A program made the translations under genes and the position numbers. From Limisphaera sp049537155 (GTDB lineage: Bacteria; Verrucomicrobiota; Verrucomicrobiia; Limisphaerales; Limisphaeraceae), in contig NZ_JBMVQZ010000009.1 of the NCBI RefSeq assembly GCF_049537155.1, forward strand, positions 1 through 64,000: 64,000 nucleotides of DNA. The letters are read 5' to 3'. Position 1 is the stretch's first letter; each line of letters starts with the position of its first letter. Of this stretch, positions 55,840 through 63,642 are shown piece by piece. The notes under the pieces are model-generated. The model did not search any database. It was not told where the DNA came from and saw only the letters and a list, made by a program, of their open reading frames with translations.

Positions 55840-56636
55840 TAGCCCCACCTTTCCCGATGCGGTTCGTTGTCATAATTCCAGCGGCGGGCAGCGGCGTCGC
55901 TGAATTCGACCCACTTCCACCAACGATTCCATTCCAAGTGGCCGTCGAGAAAGAGCATGTTCGCGCCCTGGCTGTGTACCGTTCCAACTCTCACCGGGCG
56001 GCTGGAGTCCAACGCGCTTTGGAGGTAAACACCGTGAAATACACCCCAACCCGTCAGTTTTACCCAATTGCAGGGCCCACTATTTGTTGTTCCGATCATC
56101 TCGTCGCCAATCGCAATCATATCCGAAGGCATTCGGATTTCGCTTGGCTGACGAGTAACGGTGTCCGCATTCAGTGGAGTTGCCTTGACAAGCCCCCAAT
56201 TGGCTATCGACACGCCATTTGCGTTGATGGCGTAACAGAATGGACGGTTGCCCTCGATGTTTGTTGGATACAAATAACCCAGCGCCGAGGGATCGGTTGT
56301 CCAACGGAAAAAGGATGGAAACGACGGGCAATTAAAAACCTCCGAATTGTTGGCTAGATACGGTAGAATCAGCGCATTCCAAAGGCTCACCGCCGAACCC
56401 TTCGGATCAGCAGCGCCACGCCCCGCCGGAAGCCAGCGAAAGCAGGTGTGATACTGGTTGTGTTCGTCGGCATATAAATTCAACGCCAATCCGAGCTGGC
56501 GAAGAGTGTTTTGGCAAACAATTCGCCTCCCCTTTTCTTTCGCCCGATTCACTGCGGGTAATAACAACGCCGCTAAGATCGCAATAACCGCGATTACCAC
56601 GAGCAACTCGATCAGGGTGAACGCGCTTTTCTTCAT
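55839..56636 (-). CDS. H-X9-DG type pseudopilin-like protein
   Basis: The 265-residue protein begins with a prepilin signal, MKKSAFTLIELLVVIAV. The helix AILAALLLPAVNRAKEKGRR follows, with Glu at +5. The C-terminal motif HSQGANMLFLDGH has the exact H-X9-DG spacing. It lies between two small membrane-protein genes, overlapping the first by four bases (ATGA) and the last by one. Members are very numerous in this phylum and their roles are unknown; surface display or a type II-like secretion role is inferred. Its GC content is lower than that of the 17.6-kb pseudopilin, consistent with transfer. Confidence 0.88.
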   Translation of the reverse strand: MKKSAFTLIELLVVIAVIAILAALLLPAVNRAKEKGRRIVCQNTLRQLGLALNLYADEHNQYHTCFRWLPAGRGAADPKGSAVSLWNALILPYLANNSEVFNCPSFPSFFRWTTDPSALGYLYPTNIEGNRPFCYAINANGVSIANWGLVKATPLNADTVTRQPSEIRMPSDMIAIGDEMIGTTNSGPCNWVKLTGWGVFHGVYLQSALDSSRPVRVGTVHSQGANMLFLDGHLEWNRWWKWVEFSDAAARRWNYDNEPHRERWG

Positions 56637-56965
56637 GACCGGATTTTGTAAACCGCCTGCCAAGCAAAGAATCCCCCGAGCAAGCTTCCCCATCTGAGAA
56701 CGACACGAGCAACACGCCAAGTCCAAGAGCGATCCTCATCGGGCGGAAAGCCACAGGACAAAGCGGTAAAGACGGCAAGTCCAATATATCCGAGTCCGCT
56801 CAACAGGGCTGCCGTGCCCTTCACCTCTACAAAATGGAATGAGTAAAGCGGCGTGTAGCGTTCATGGACGGGAATTGTCGCGTGCATGAACACGATACAC
56901 TTTAAGCCGTAGCCACCTGCTATGATTGCTGGCGAATTGCTGAGCAGAAATCTGATGATTTGCAC
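56633..56965 (-). CDS. Small membrane protein of unknown function (first gene of low-GC unit)
   Basis: The 110-residue product has two or three hydrophobic stretches (FLLSNSPAIIAGGYGL, ALLSGLGYIGLAVFTALSCG, VLRWGSLLGGFFAWQAVY). It is likely an inner-membrane protein. I do not recognise it. GTG 56965 is the first start; an internal Met at residue 27 would drop the first helix. The stop overlaps the pseudopilin start by four bases, so the three genes form one unit. No clear promoter was found in the 190-base gap upstream. Confidence 0.62.
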   Translation of the reverse strand: MQIIRFLLSNSPAIIAGGYGLKCIVFMHATIPVHERYTPLYSFHFVEVKGTAALLSGLGYIGLAVFTALSCGFPPDEDRSWTWRVARVVLRWGSLLGGFFAWQAVYKIRS

Positions 56966-57156
56966 GGGCGTTCGTATTTTGATTTGCGTCCAGGTTCGGC
57001 TCCTAAATTAATAACCGTCATACCACCCGCGCATGCCGTTAAGCGGGAACGATTGTGATCTGTAAAGGAACTCAACTACTTTTGCAGCATCAGGTTGAGC
57101 CGTTCTTAGCACCTGCAATTTGCTGCGTCAAGCTTTCTGCAAAGCTCGGCACGGCA

Positions 57157-57621
57157 TCAAAAAGCGGCTCCGAAGCATGGCGACGCCCGATGCTCCATCC
57201 AAAACGGCGTGGCGACGATCCAGAGAAGTGGCGCGCCGAGCAGCCAGCGTTGTGCAGCGGCCAGATCGAGCGGATCAGCAAAGAACAAGAGCGGAGGCAG
57301 CAACGTGCCCGGCAGGGCCAGGGCGGACAGGAGTTGGGCGAGGCGTTTCATGAAGTGACAGGGCTTGCACCGGGCAAGGCGGAAAAGTGTCGTTGCATCA
57401 GCGCGCTCAAGCCGACGTAGAGCAACAGGCGACATGACCAGGATGGCTGATTTATAAAGTAAATCTGCAGGCCCTGGCAGAGCAGCAGCCGGGGTGCTGA
57501 CCACCATGCCGAGCATCACCAGCACCGGTGCGTAGAGCGAACCGCCGCCCTTGCCGAACATCGAGAAGACCCCCGATGTCACGAACACCACGAAGAAAGC
57601 GATGAGTAGAGTCGTGTTCAT
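57157..57621 (-). pseudogene. Probable 3'-altered TSUP permease
   Basis: The frame begins as a TSUP (TauE/SafE-type) permease: MNTTLLIAFFVVFVTSGVFS, then the conserved FGKGGGSLYAPVLVMLGM and STPAAA. From about residue 50 on, the sequence no longer follows the family and reads SPVALRRLERADATTLFRL. A second hydrophobic stretch (LLSALALPGTLLPPLLFFA) follows, then it stops at 154 residues where about 250 are usual. I read it as a fusion or deletion product. It is similar at its N-terminus to the fragment at 55172, so the region holds two copies of the same 5' end. Confidence 0.5.
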
Positions 57622-57670
57622 CCTGTTCCTTGACGGGCGGGCGCTGATTCCCCGCCGGGCTGTTGCGTTC

Positions 57671-58125
57671 TCATGTCTCCAGCGGCAGCCCCTTTCCAAT
57701 TCCCGGCTCTGCCGGGACGGTTACAGCCAGCCGCAGATCGGATTGAGCGCAGTAGGAACTGGACCGGCCGAAGTCGGCGAGTGCGAGGTCGCTCAACCAA
57801 TAGCGCGCGTCCTGGAACTCGATGAACGCGTGCGCCTGATCGGTGAACCCGTAATCGGCGCTCAGGCGCGTGCGCAGCAGGAGGACATCGTCCGCCGCGC
57901 CCGTGCCTTAGTGCAGGATGTTAAAGTTGTCGAGGTATTCGTAGCGGGCACGCAGGTTGAAGCCGAAGTCGAGCCTGCCGGGACCGGCCTTGATGTCTTT
58001 AAGCGGCGAATACCAGGGCTTGGCAGACAGCGGAGGGGCGTTTTGTGAAGGCGGAGCAGAGGGTCCTGCGGCCTGGAGCGAGAAGGCCAGGCAGGCGAGT
58101 ATGACAAGCAGGGCGCAACTCAGAG
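57671..58125 (-). pseudogene. Porin fragment (alginate-export-type beta-barrel N-terminus)
   Basis: A signal-like helix (CALLVILACLAFSLQAAG) leads to KDIKAGPGRLDFGFNLRARY and EYLDNFNI, the start of an AlgE-like outer-membrane porin. A stop at 57908 ends that frame. The protein resumes in another frame as ADDVLLLRTRLSADYGFTDQ and FIEFQDARYWLSDLALADFG, then stops at 57671, far short of a full barrel of about 400 residues. The normal start codon is not seen; a REP-like palindrome lies where it should be. So this gene lost both ends. Confidence 0.75.
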
Positions 58126-58127
58126 CG

Positions 58128-58245
58128 ACGTAGCCCAGATTGCAAATCTGCCGTAGCACGGATGGGTCACCCGCGAATCCCCGGTTGCGTCGAAGCCTCT
58201 GCCCACCACCAATCGGCGAGACAGCAGACTGCCGGTCTGCGCTAA
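58128..58245. repeat. Two REP-like palindromes
   Basis: CAGATT-GCA-AATCTG (58136-58150) is a perfect hairpin flanked by GTAGC-like strings on both sides. GCAGAC-TGCCG-GTCTGC (58224-58240) is a second one followed by GCTAA. They resemble the units in the 60507-60639 element, with stems built on CAGAYT. They sit at the damaged 5' end of the porin fragment. Confidence 0.5.
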
Positions 58246-58375
58246 GGTGTCTGCCGCCTGGCGGCCGGCTGGGTGTTCCCCCTGCGCTCCCATGCCCGAA
58301 AAGGCGGGCGGCACGGCAGTTTCCAAACGTCAGCGAACTTGCATTGGGTTTGACCAAACGCCAATATACAAACGT

Positions 58376-59521
58376 ATGGTAAAACGCCCATTTTGGATCA
58401 ACCTGGTGGAACGTCAGTGGGCGCGGCGGTCCATCGTGTGGCTGCACGGCGTCCGGCGCGTGGGCAAGACTTGTCTGGCCCAAAGCCTGGAGCGGGTCGA
58501 GTATTTCGACTGCGAATTGCCGCGCGTGCGTCGCGCGATGGAAGACCCGGAGGGATTCCTGTCCGGGCTGCGCGGCAAGAGGGTCGTGCTGGACGAGGTG
58601 CATCGGCTGCCCAATCCCTCCGAGCTGCTCAAGATCGCGGCCGATCATTTCCCGGACGTCCGCGTGCTGGCAACCGGTTCGTCCACGCTCGGGTCGAGCG
58701 CCCGGTTTCGCGATACCCTGGCGGGGCGCAAGGCCGACGTGTGGCTCACCCCGATGATCGAGTCGGACCTGAAGCCGTTTGGCAACACCGACCTGCCACA
58801 CCGCTTGTTGCACGGCGGGCTGCCGCCTTTCTTCCTGTCGCCGGAGTTGCCGGAGCGGGATTTTCAGGAGTGGATGGACGCGTATTGGGCCAAGGACATC
58901 CAGGAACTGTTCCGGCTGGAAAAGCGTGCCTCGTTTCAGCGGTTCGTGGAACTGCTTATGGCCCAGAGCGGCGGGCTGTTCGAGGCCACCCGATTCGCCG
59001 CGCCGTGCGAAGTCAGCCGCACGACCATCCAGAATTACCTGGCGGTGCTGGAAGCCACGGGGGTGGCCATTGTGGTCCGCCCGTTCAGTTCGCGCCGCAG
59101 TCACGAAATCATTGCCGCGCCCAGGGTTTATGGGTTTGACACGGGCTTCGTGTGTGCCCACCGGGGCTGGACGGATCTCCGGCGTGAAGACCTGGGCGTG
59201 CTTTGGGAACACTACGTCCTCAACGAACTGCTGGCCCGCACGCAATCTTCGGCCGTCCGTTACTGGCGGGACAAGCAGGGCCACGAAGTGGACTTCATTT
59301 TCGTGCCGCGCCGCGGCCCGGTCCTGGCGCTCGAATGCAAATGGTCGGCCCGGGACTTTGATCCCGTCGGATTGCGGGCTTTCGCCCGAAACTATCCGAA
59401 GGCTCGGCTGCTGGTGGTGACGACCGACGCTCATCCACGATTCCAACGCAAGTGCGATGGTCATACCGTGGAGTTTCTGAGTCTGAACGAGGCCGCAAGG
59501 CTCATCGCCGGTGACGAATAA
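58376..59521 (+). CDS. DUF4143-type P-loop ATPase
   Basis: The 381-residue protein has a Walker A site GVRRVGKT (residues ~23-30) and a Walker B VVLDEVHRLPNP (~72-83). A sensor ATGSSTLGSSAR (~99-110) follows. A winged-helix part (SRTTIQNYLAVLEATGVA) and a C-terminal nuclease-like domain (GHEVDFIFVPRRGPVLALECKW) complete the layout of the large AAA-14/DUF4143 family. Their function is not established; many are mobile or addiction-like accessory genes. The ATG lies only five bases after a TATACA box, so it is probably a leaderless transcript. It is intact in a region full of broken genes. Confidence 0.88.
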   Translation: MVKRPFWINLVERQWARRSIVWLHGVRRVGKTCLAQSLERVEYFDCELPRVRRAMEDPEGFLSGLRGKRVVLDEVHRLPNPSELLKIAADHFPDVRVLATGSSTLGSSARFRDTLAGRKADVWLTPMIESDLKPFGNTDLPHRLLHGGLPPFFLSPELPERDFQEWMDAYWAKDIQELFRLEKRASFQRFVELLMAQSGGLFEATRFAAPCEVSRTTIQNYLAVLEATGVAIVVRPFSSRRSHEIIAAPRVYGFDTGFVCAHRGWTDLRREDLGVLWEHYVLNELLARTQSSAVRYWRDKQGHEVDFIFVPRRGPVLALECKWSARDFDPVGLRAFARNYPKARLLVVTTDAHPRFQRKCDGHTVEFLSLNEAARLIAGDE

Positions 59522-59592
59522 ATGTGCCTGCCCAACGGAGGCGTCCGCGCCTTGGGCCGACTGGTTGGATGCCGGATTGGTCCACTCCGCGT

Positions 59593-60300
59593 TCACACGG
59601 TTGCTGGTGTTGTTTGTCCCAGGCCGGCCTCCGGCGCAGCGGGTTTGCCGAGGCGCAGGACCAGCGTGAGGACGTACACCAGCGCGAGCAGAACCAGGCC
59701 GGCATCAAAGCCGGTGTAAGCCCAGCGGGTCAAGGTCGCGAGCCATCCAGGCTTCAAAAGCACCAGCGCGCCGCACGCACCGGTCAGCACCAGCAGTACC
59801 CACAAGGCTTTGCCGAGAACCGCCGGCGTGCCTGCCGTTCCGCCGTTGACGGGACGGTGCAGCGCGAGGACCAAGCCCACGAGCAACACTCCCATGCCGA
59901 TCCAGAAATGCGCTGCATCGAGCGTGAACCGGCGGGCGGTCATGTATTCCGCCAGGCCGGGCGTGCGCACAACCAGCAATCCGCCCACGACCAAGCCCGC
60001 CAAGGCAAGCCAGGATAGCGCGACGGCCGTTTGGGGTGTCACGACGCCATACCGCAGCGCCACGTTTCGCAAGCCAAGGATGACCAGCAAGCCCGCCAGC
60101 AACGCCAGCAGCCCGTAGAGGATCGGCTTAAGCGTCGCCTCCCGAAAAGCGCCCAGCCGCACGGCGGCGGTCGAATAGCCGAGGAGCGTGTAATTCGGCG
60201 TCCACACAGGTCGGGCGTCGTCAAGCGAGAACGCGGCCAGCAGCACTGGCTGATCGAAAAAGCGCGAGTTAAACGAATGGCAGTCCACGCAACCACTCGC
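59593..60300 (-). pseudogene. 5'-truncated membrane cytochrome c protein
   Basis: The preserved part starts at a heme site (ASGCVDCHSFNSRFF) and continues into about six membrane helices (LYGLLALLAGLLVILGLR, SWLALAGLVVGGLLVVR, HFWIGMGVLLVGLVLALH and others). It ends at 59593 with a Pro/Ala tail. The 5' side runs straight into the antisense of a transposase fragment with no signal or start, so the front of the gene is lost. The full protein would be a membrane-bound cytochrome c; I do not know its family. Confidence 0.6.
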
Positions 60301-60510
60301 GCCAAGCGAATGCTGGGGCTGCCCGCAGGACGGTTCTGGCAAGCAGAATCGTTTGACCATTGGGTGCGGGACGACAAGGAACGAGCGAGGATCGCGCGGT
60401 ATATCCGAAACAATCCGGTTACCGCGGGACTTTGCCAGCGGCCGGAGGATGCGCCTTGGAGCAGCGCATGGCGTGAACCGAGCGAAGTCGAGCGCTGCAC
60501 CCAAGCGTAG
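60301..60510 (+). pseudogene. 3' fragment of a REP-associated tyrosine transposase
   Basis: The last 60-odd codons encode GRFWQAESFDHWVRDDKERA and RIARYIRNNPVTAGL, followed by PEDAPWSSA. This is the typical C-terminal third of RAYT (TnpA-REP) transposases. The His-x-His and Tyr of the catalytic core would lie in the missing front part. Its stop codon TAG overlaps the first bases of the REP-like element, as RAYT genes are often flanked by such repeats. Confidence 0.78.
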
Positions 60511-60639
60511 CGCAGACTTCCAGTCTGCTGTGTCGCGGATTTCCAATCCGCAAAAGCTGCAAACTCTCCAAAGCGCCTCGAATGACCACACCCCGCCCAC
60601 TGGAAGTCGGCGATACAGCAGGTTGGAAACCTGCGCTAC
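60507..60639. repeat. BIME-like REP element
   Basis: Inverted outer ends GTAGCGCAG (60507-) and CTGCGCTAC (-60639) enclose several short hairpins. These are GCAGACT-TCC-AGTCTGC (60512-60528), GCGGATT-TCC-AATCCGC soon after, and near the right end CAGGTT-GGA-AACCTG. The TCC/GGA loop and the stem theme repeat. It sits directly after the RAYT fragment, its expected mobilising enzyme. Confidence 0.75.
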
Positions 60640-60641
60640 TA

Positions 60642-61457
60642 GAACCTATCCCAAAACCATTGACAAGCATTTGTGACTTAGTCATCCTGCAGTCGTGCCG
60701 AAACTTACAGACAGGCTGTTGGATTGGTTTTGCGCACGCATTCCGGATCCTCCCAGGAAGCCCCAAGCGCGGCCGCCCCCGAACCGACAAGCACAAGGCA
60801 CTGGCGGGCATCTTCTGGTTGTTGGACCACGGAGCCAAATGGAAAGACCTGCCCCGGCAATTCGGCTCCAAGAGTGCCGTCCACATGCCTTCCAGCGCTG
60901 GGGGCGGGAGGGTGTATTCGAACGGCTGTTGCAGGAGGCCGGGCAACTGGTGGAGGAGCACGGAGAGTATCGGCTGTATGAAGGCTTTCCGGATGCGGCG
61001 TTCTGTCCGGCACGTGGTGGAGGCGACGGGATCGGGCGCACGAAGGTGGGCAAGGGGGTGAAGATCCTCATTGCCGTGGACGCCCGGGGATTGCCGATTG
61101 CGGTGCAGAGCTGTTCGGCCCGGCCGCTGCAGTTTCGGCGGCAGTGCATCCGGTAAGAGAAGTCGAGCCGGGCGTTTGAGGCGTATTTGCAGATGGCCTG
61201 CGCGTTTCTGCTGGTGCGGCAGGTGTTCGGCTGAGCTGCCAGGAGAGCTTTCCTGCCATCGTGTTGATGCAGCTGTTTTGTTGCGGCCCCGGGTCGCTGG
61301 TCGCCCTTTGTGCTGGTTAGCCATCCACAAGCCTGACAAGGCACTTTCCCTGCTCCGCGAAGGTCTCCTCGGTGTGATGTGTACCATCTGATCTTCGCCT
61401 CGCACGACTCCCACCACGCCGGCAAACGACTTACAACGACGGTTTAGGGATAGGTTC
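60642..61457 (+). mobile_element. Decayed IS5-family insertion sequence
   Basis: Terminal inverted repeats GAACCTATCCCAAAACC (60642-60658) and GGTTTAGGGATAGGTTC (61441-61457) match with one mismatch and are flanked by TA. Inside, the transposase reads GRPRTDKHKALAGIFWLLDH and GAKWKDLPRQFGSKSAVH. A frame change near 60885 leads to RWGREGVFERLLQEAG and GRTKVGKGVKILIAVDARG. After a deletion near 61130 come the last codons AFEAYLQMACAFLLVRQVFG. The core DDE part is mostly gone, so the element cannot move by itself. Confidence 0.82.
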
Positions 61458-61512
61458 TAATCAGAACCAACGCACGTGTCATACGTGGACGGGCAACTAT
61501 TCCCCCACACGA

Positions 61513-62211
61513 CTAGTGGGCAGTATAAACCAGCCAGAGGCCTGCCAGCATAACCAATACCCCACAAATGGTTTTCAGAATGGTGACTGCTTTTGACCGT
61601 TCGTTCCATCTGAGCCAGCGCTCGACAAGCTCAGTAAATGTGCCTGCTGCAACGATCACGCTGCAATGGCCGATGCCGTAGGCGAGCAGGAGCAGCGCGC
61701 CGTAAGCAAAATTGGTTGCCGCAAGCTTGAAAGTGACTGCCAGCATCGGGGCCATGTAGGCGAACGTGCACGGGCCGAGAGCCACACCGAACACCAGTCC
61801 CAGAATGAACGCCCCCAGCAGGCCCTTGCGTTTCATGTCCACCTGTCCCGGCCCGGACCACGGCATGGGGATCACGCCCACAAGATGCAGCCCCACAATG
61901 AAAAAGATGAAGGCAACGAAATAGTTCCCGTACCGGCCCACGTCGCCCATCATGCGACCCGCTGCTGCTGTGATCGCGCCAACGGCCGCGATGGTAATGA
62001 GCATGCCCACAGCAAAAACTGTCGCGGTCCAAAACGCACGCCGAACCGTCACCTGGCCCTGCTCGCTGATGAACCCCACAATGAGCGGGATGCTGGCGAG
62101 GTGGCACGGGCTGAGGACTATGCTCAACACGCCCCAGGCTGCCGCCGCGCTCAACGCGAGCAACGGCGTGCCTTCGACAGCACGGCTTAGGGTGGTGAAG
62201 AGTTGTTCCAT
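61513..62211 (-). CDS. CcdA/DsbD-like membrane protein, ArsG-type permease candidate
   Basis: The 232-residue protein has about six membrane helices with the paired Cys of the CcdA family (LSPCHLASIPLIVGF and ALGPCTFAYMAP). CcdA proteins pass reducing power across the membrane to thioredoxin-like partners. The ArsG subgroup was described as an aromatic-arsenical efflux permease. The gene lies three bases after the ArsF-like gene and downstream of a thioredoxin-like gene, matching the ArsE-ArsF-ArsG gene order. Either a redox relay or an export role fits; the sequence alone does not decide. Confidence 0.82.
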   Translation of the reverse strand: MEQLFTTLSRAVEGTPLLALSAAAAWGVLSIVLSPCHLASIPLIVGFISEQGQVTVRRAFWTATVFAVGMLITIAAVGAITAAAGRMMGDVGRYGNYFVAFIFFIVGLHLVGVIPMPWSGPGQVDMKRKGLLGAFILGLVFGVALGPCTFAYMAPMLAVTFKLAATNFAYGALLLLAYGIGHCSVIVAAGTFTELVERWLRWNERSKAVTILKTICGVLVMLAGLWLVYTAH

Positions 62212-62214
62212 AGA

Positions 62215-62790
62215 TCACAGGTCGTTTGGAGAATGCAAAACACCAGCTTGATTGGGGCCGATTGGCTGCTCCTGCCAATCCAGAAAATTCCGCACTTCCG
62301 ACTCCACGTAGCTGATCAGCTTGTCCGGCTCATGCACCAGTTGCCACGTATCGGCCAGCAGCTTCCATCGCTCCGGCTTGCCCTCCTGACGCAGAACTAA
62401 GACCAGGGAGGGACAGGTCAACTTGTAGTCGGTCAGGAAGTGCCGATTTTCAGGCAGGTCATAATTCACCGATTCCCAAATGAGCCGTTTTGCCGCCAGG
62501 TCAGCGCCGAACTGCTGCTCCACCACGGCCCGGGCCAGCGCTTCGATCAGCAGACACGTCTCGCAGCGGACCGTGCCGTGAAAGTAATAGGCCGTCACGG
62601 TGTGCGCTGCGGCGTTGGTGACGGCCTGATTCGTGTTACGGGCAACGGACTGCGAATCGGGCAAAAGCGTGAACGGACAGCATGCGCCGTTGCTTTGGGG
62701 GCGAATCCCATTTCCGCGGCGCATGACCGCCACCGCCATCATCAGCAGCAGAGCCGCCAGAAAGAAAATGATCTGCGCTCGGAGTTTCAT
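62215..62790 (-). CDS. ArsF-like thioredoxin-fold protein
   Basis: The 191-residue protein has an N-terminal membrane anchor (KLRAQIIFFLAALLLMMAVAV). A thioredoxin-like domain follows with the redox motif CETC in YFHGTVRCETCLLIEA, then the cis-Pro region CPSLVLV. The family is annotated in databases as the nitrophenyl-compound nitroreductase subunit ArsF, although its fold is redox-disulfide. ATG 62790 starts just before the anchor. It is co-directional with the thioredoxin-like and CcdA-like genes on either side. Confidence 0.8.
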   Translation of the reverse strand: MKLRAQIIFFLAALLLMMAVAVMRRGNGIRPQSNGACCPFTLLPDSQSVARNTNQAVTNAAAHTVTAYYFHGTVRCETCLLIEALARAVVEQQFGADLAAKRLIWESVNYDLPENRHFLTDYKLTCPSLVLVLRQEGKPERWKLLADTWQLVHEPDKLISYVESEVRNFLDWQEQPIGPNQAGVLHSPNDL

Positions 62791-62931
62791 TATTTGCCCA
62801 TGCATGCCTCACCATCGCTAGCAGGCCACGCCTTCACGGAAGCCAGACCGGCATTACTCCACACCCAATTCCTGGAGCATGACACTCACCCACGCTTGAC
62901 CAGCCATGGTGACGTGAAGCTTTGCCGCAAT

Positions 62932-63444
62932 TTACTGGGCGGGCTTGCCAGATGCCGCCTCGCCGCCCAGGTCCACCCCCAGTTCACGGAACTTGGCCAG
63001 GATGTCTTCCTTGGCGATGAATCCGACGTGGCGCGCCCGCTCGCGGCCCTCGGCGTCGTAGAAGATTTGCGTGGGGATCATCTGGATGCCGTAGCGCCGG
63101 CCTGCGTCAGGGTTCTTCCACACGTCAATGAACTCAACCTCCAGGCGGCCGGCATACTCGCGCTTCAGCTCTTCCAAGACGGGCGCCATCATTCTACACG
63201 GAATGCACTTGTCAGCACCAAGATCGAGCAACTTGGGCAGCTTTTTCGGAATAGTAGCCGGCGGCGCGGCCGTGGACACGCCTGACGCGTCAGGTGTCTG
63301 GCTGGCTGATGGCGCCTGGACAGTCTGCGGTGGCGTGGTGCCACCAGGTCCAGACTCGTTTGTGCCTTTTTGCTTGAGCGCGACCGCAGCAATAACAGCT
63401 ACAGCCAACGCGGCAACGATTAGGAGCTTAACTTGCGTTTTCAT
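62932..63444 (-). CDS. Membrane-anchored thioredoxin-like protein
   Basis: The 170-residue protein has an N-terminal signal anchor (VKLLIVAALAVAVIAAVAL), a Pro/Ser/Thr-rich linker (~27-66), and a thioredoxin domain. The active site CIPC is in DKCIPCRMMAPVLEELKREY, and the cis-Pro segment is GIQMIPTQIFYDAEG. A periplasmic disulfide or reductase role is likely. Upstream of it is a REP-like element; downstream are the ArsF- and CcdA-like genes, with a gap of 141 bases. Confidence 0.88.
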   Translation of the reverse strand: MKTQVKLLIVAALAVAVIAAVALKQKGTNESGPGGTTPPQTVQAPSASQTPDASGVSTAAPPATIPKKLPKLLDLGADKCIPCRMMAPVLEELKREYAGRLEVEFIDVWKNPDAGRRYGIQMIPTQIFYDAEGRERARHVGFIAKEDILAKFRELGVDLGGEAASGKPAQ

Positions 63445-63492
63445 GAGAGTTAACGTGTGTTGAAGCTTGCACCGAACTTCGTACAGGCGGGC

Positions 63493-63620
63493 GTAGCTCA
63501 GGCTTCCAATCTGCTTGGTCCCGGCTTACGGTCAGCAGCATGTGGTCACCTGAACCACTCCCAGCAGCCCGCGGCGTTCCCGAATTGGAACCCCGCGTCA
63601 CGGTAGACTGGAAATCTGCC
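63493..63620. repeat. Second BIME-like REP element
   Basis: Read on the minus strand it shows the same arrangement as 60507-60639. CAGATTTCCAGTCTA and GGGGTTCCAATTCGG come near one end, and CAGATTGGAAGCCTGAGCTAC near the other, with the same TCC/GGA loops. The stems are less perfect, so this copy is older. It lies between the ProC-like gene and the thioredoxin-like gene. Confidence 0.6.
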
Positions 63621-63642
63621 CTGCGATGGAAAAACACTGCGT

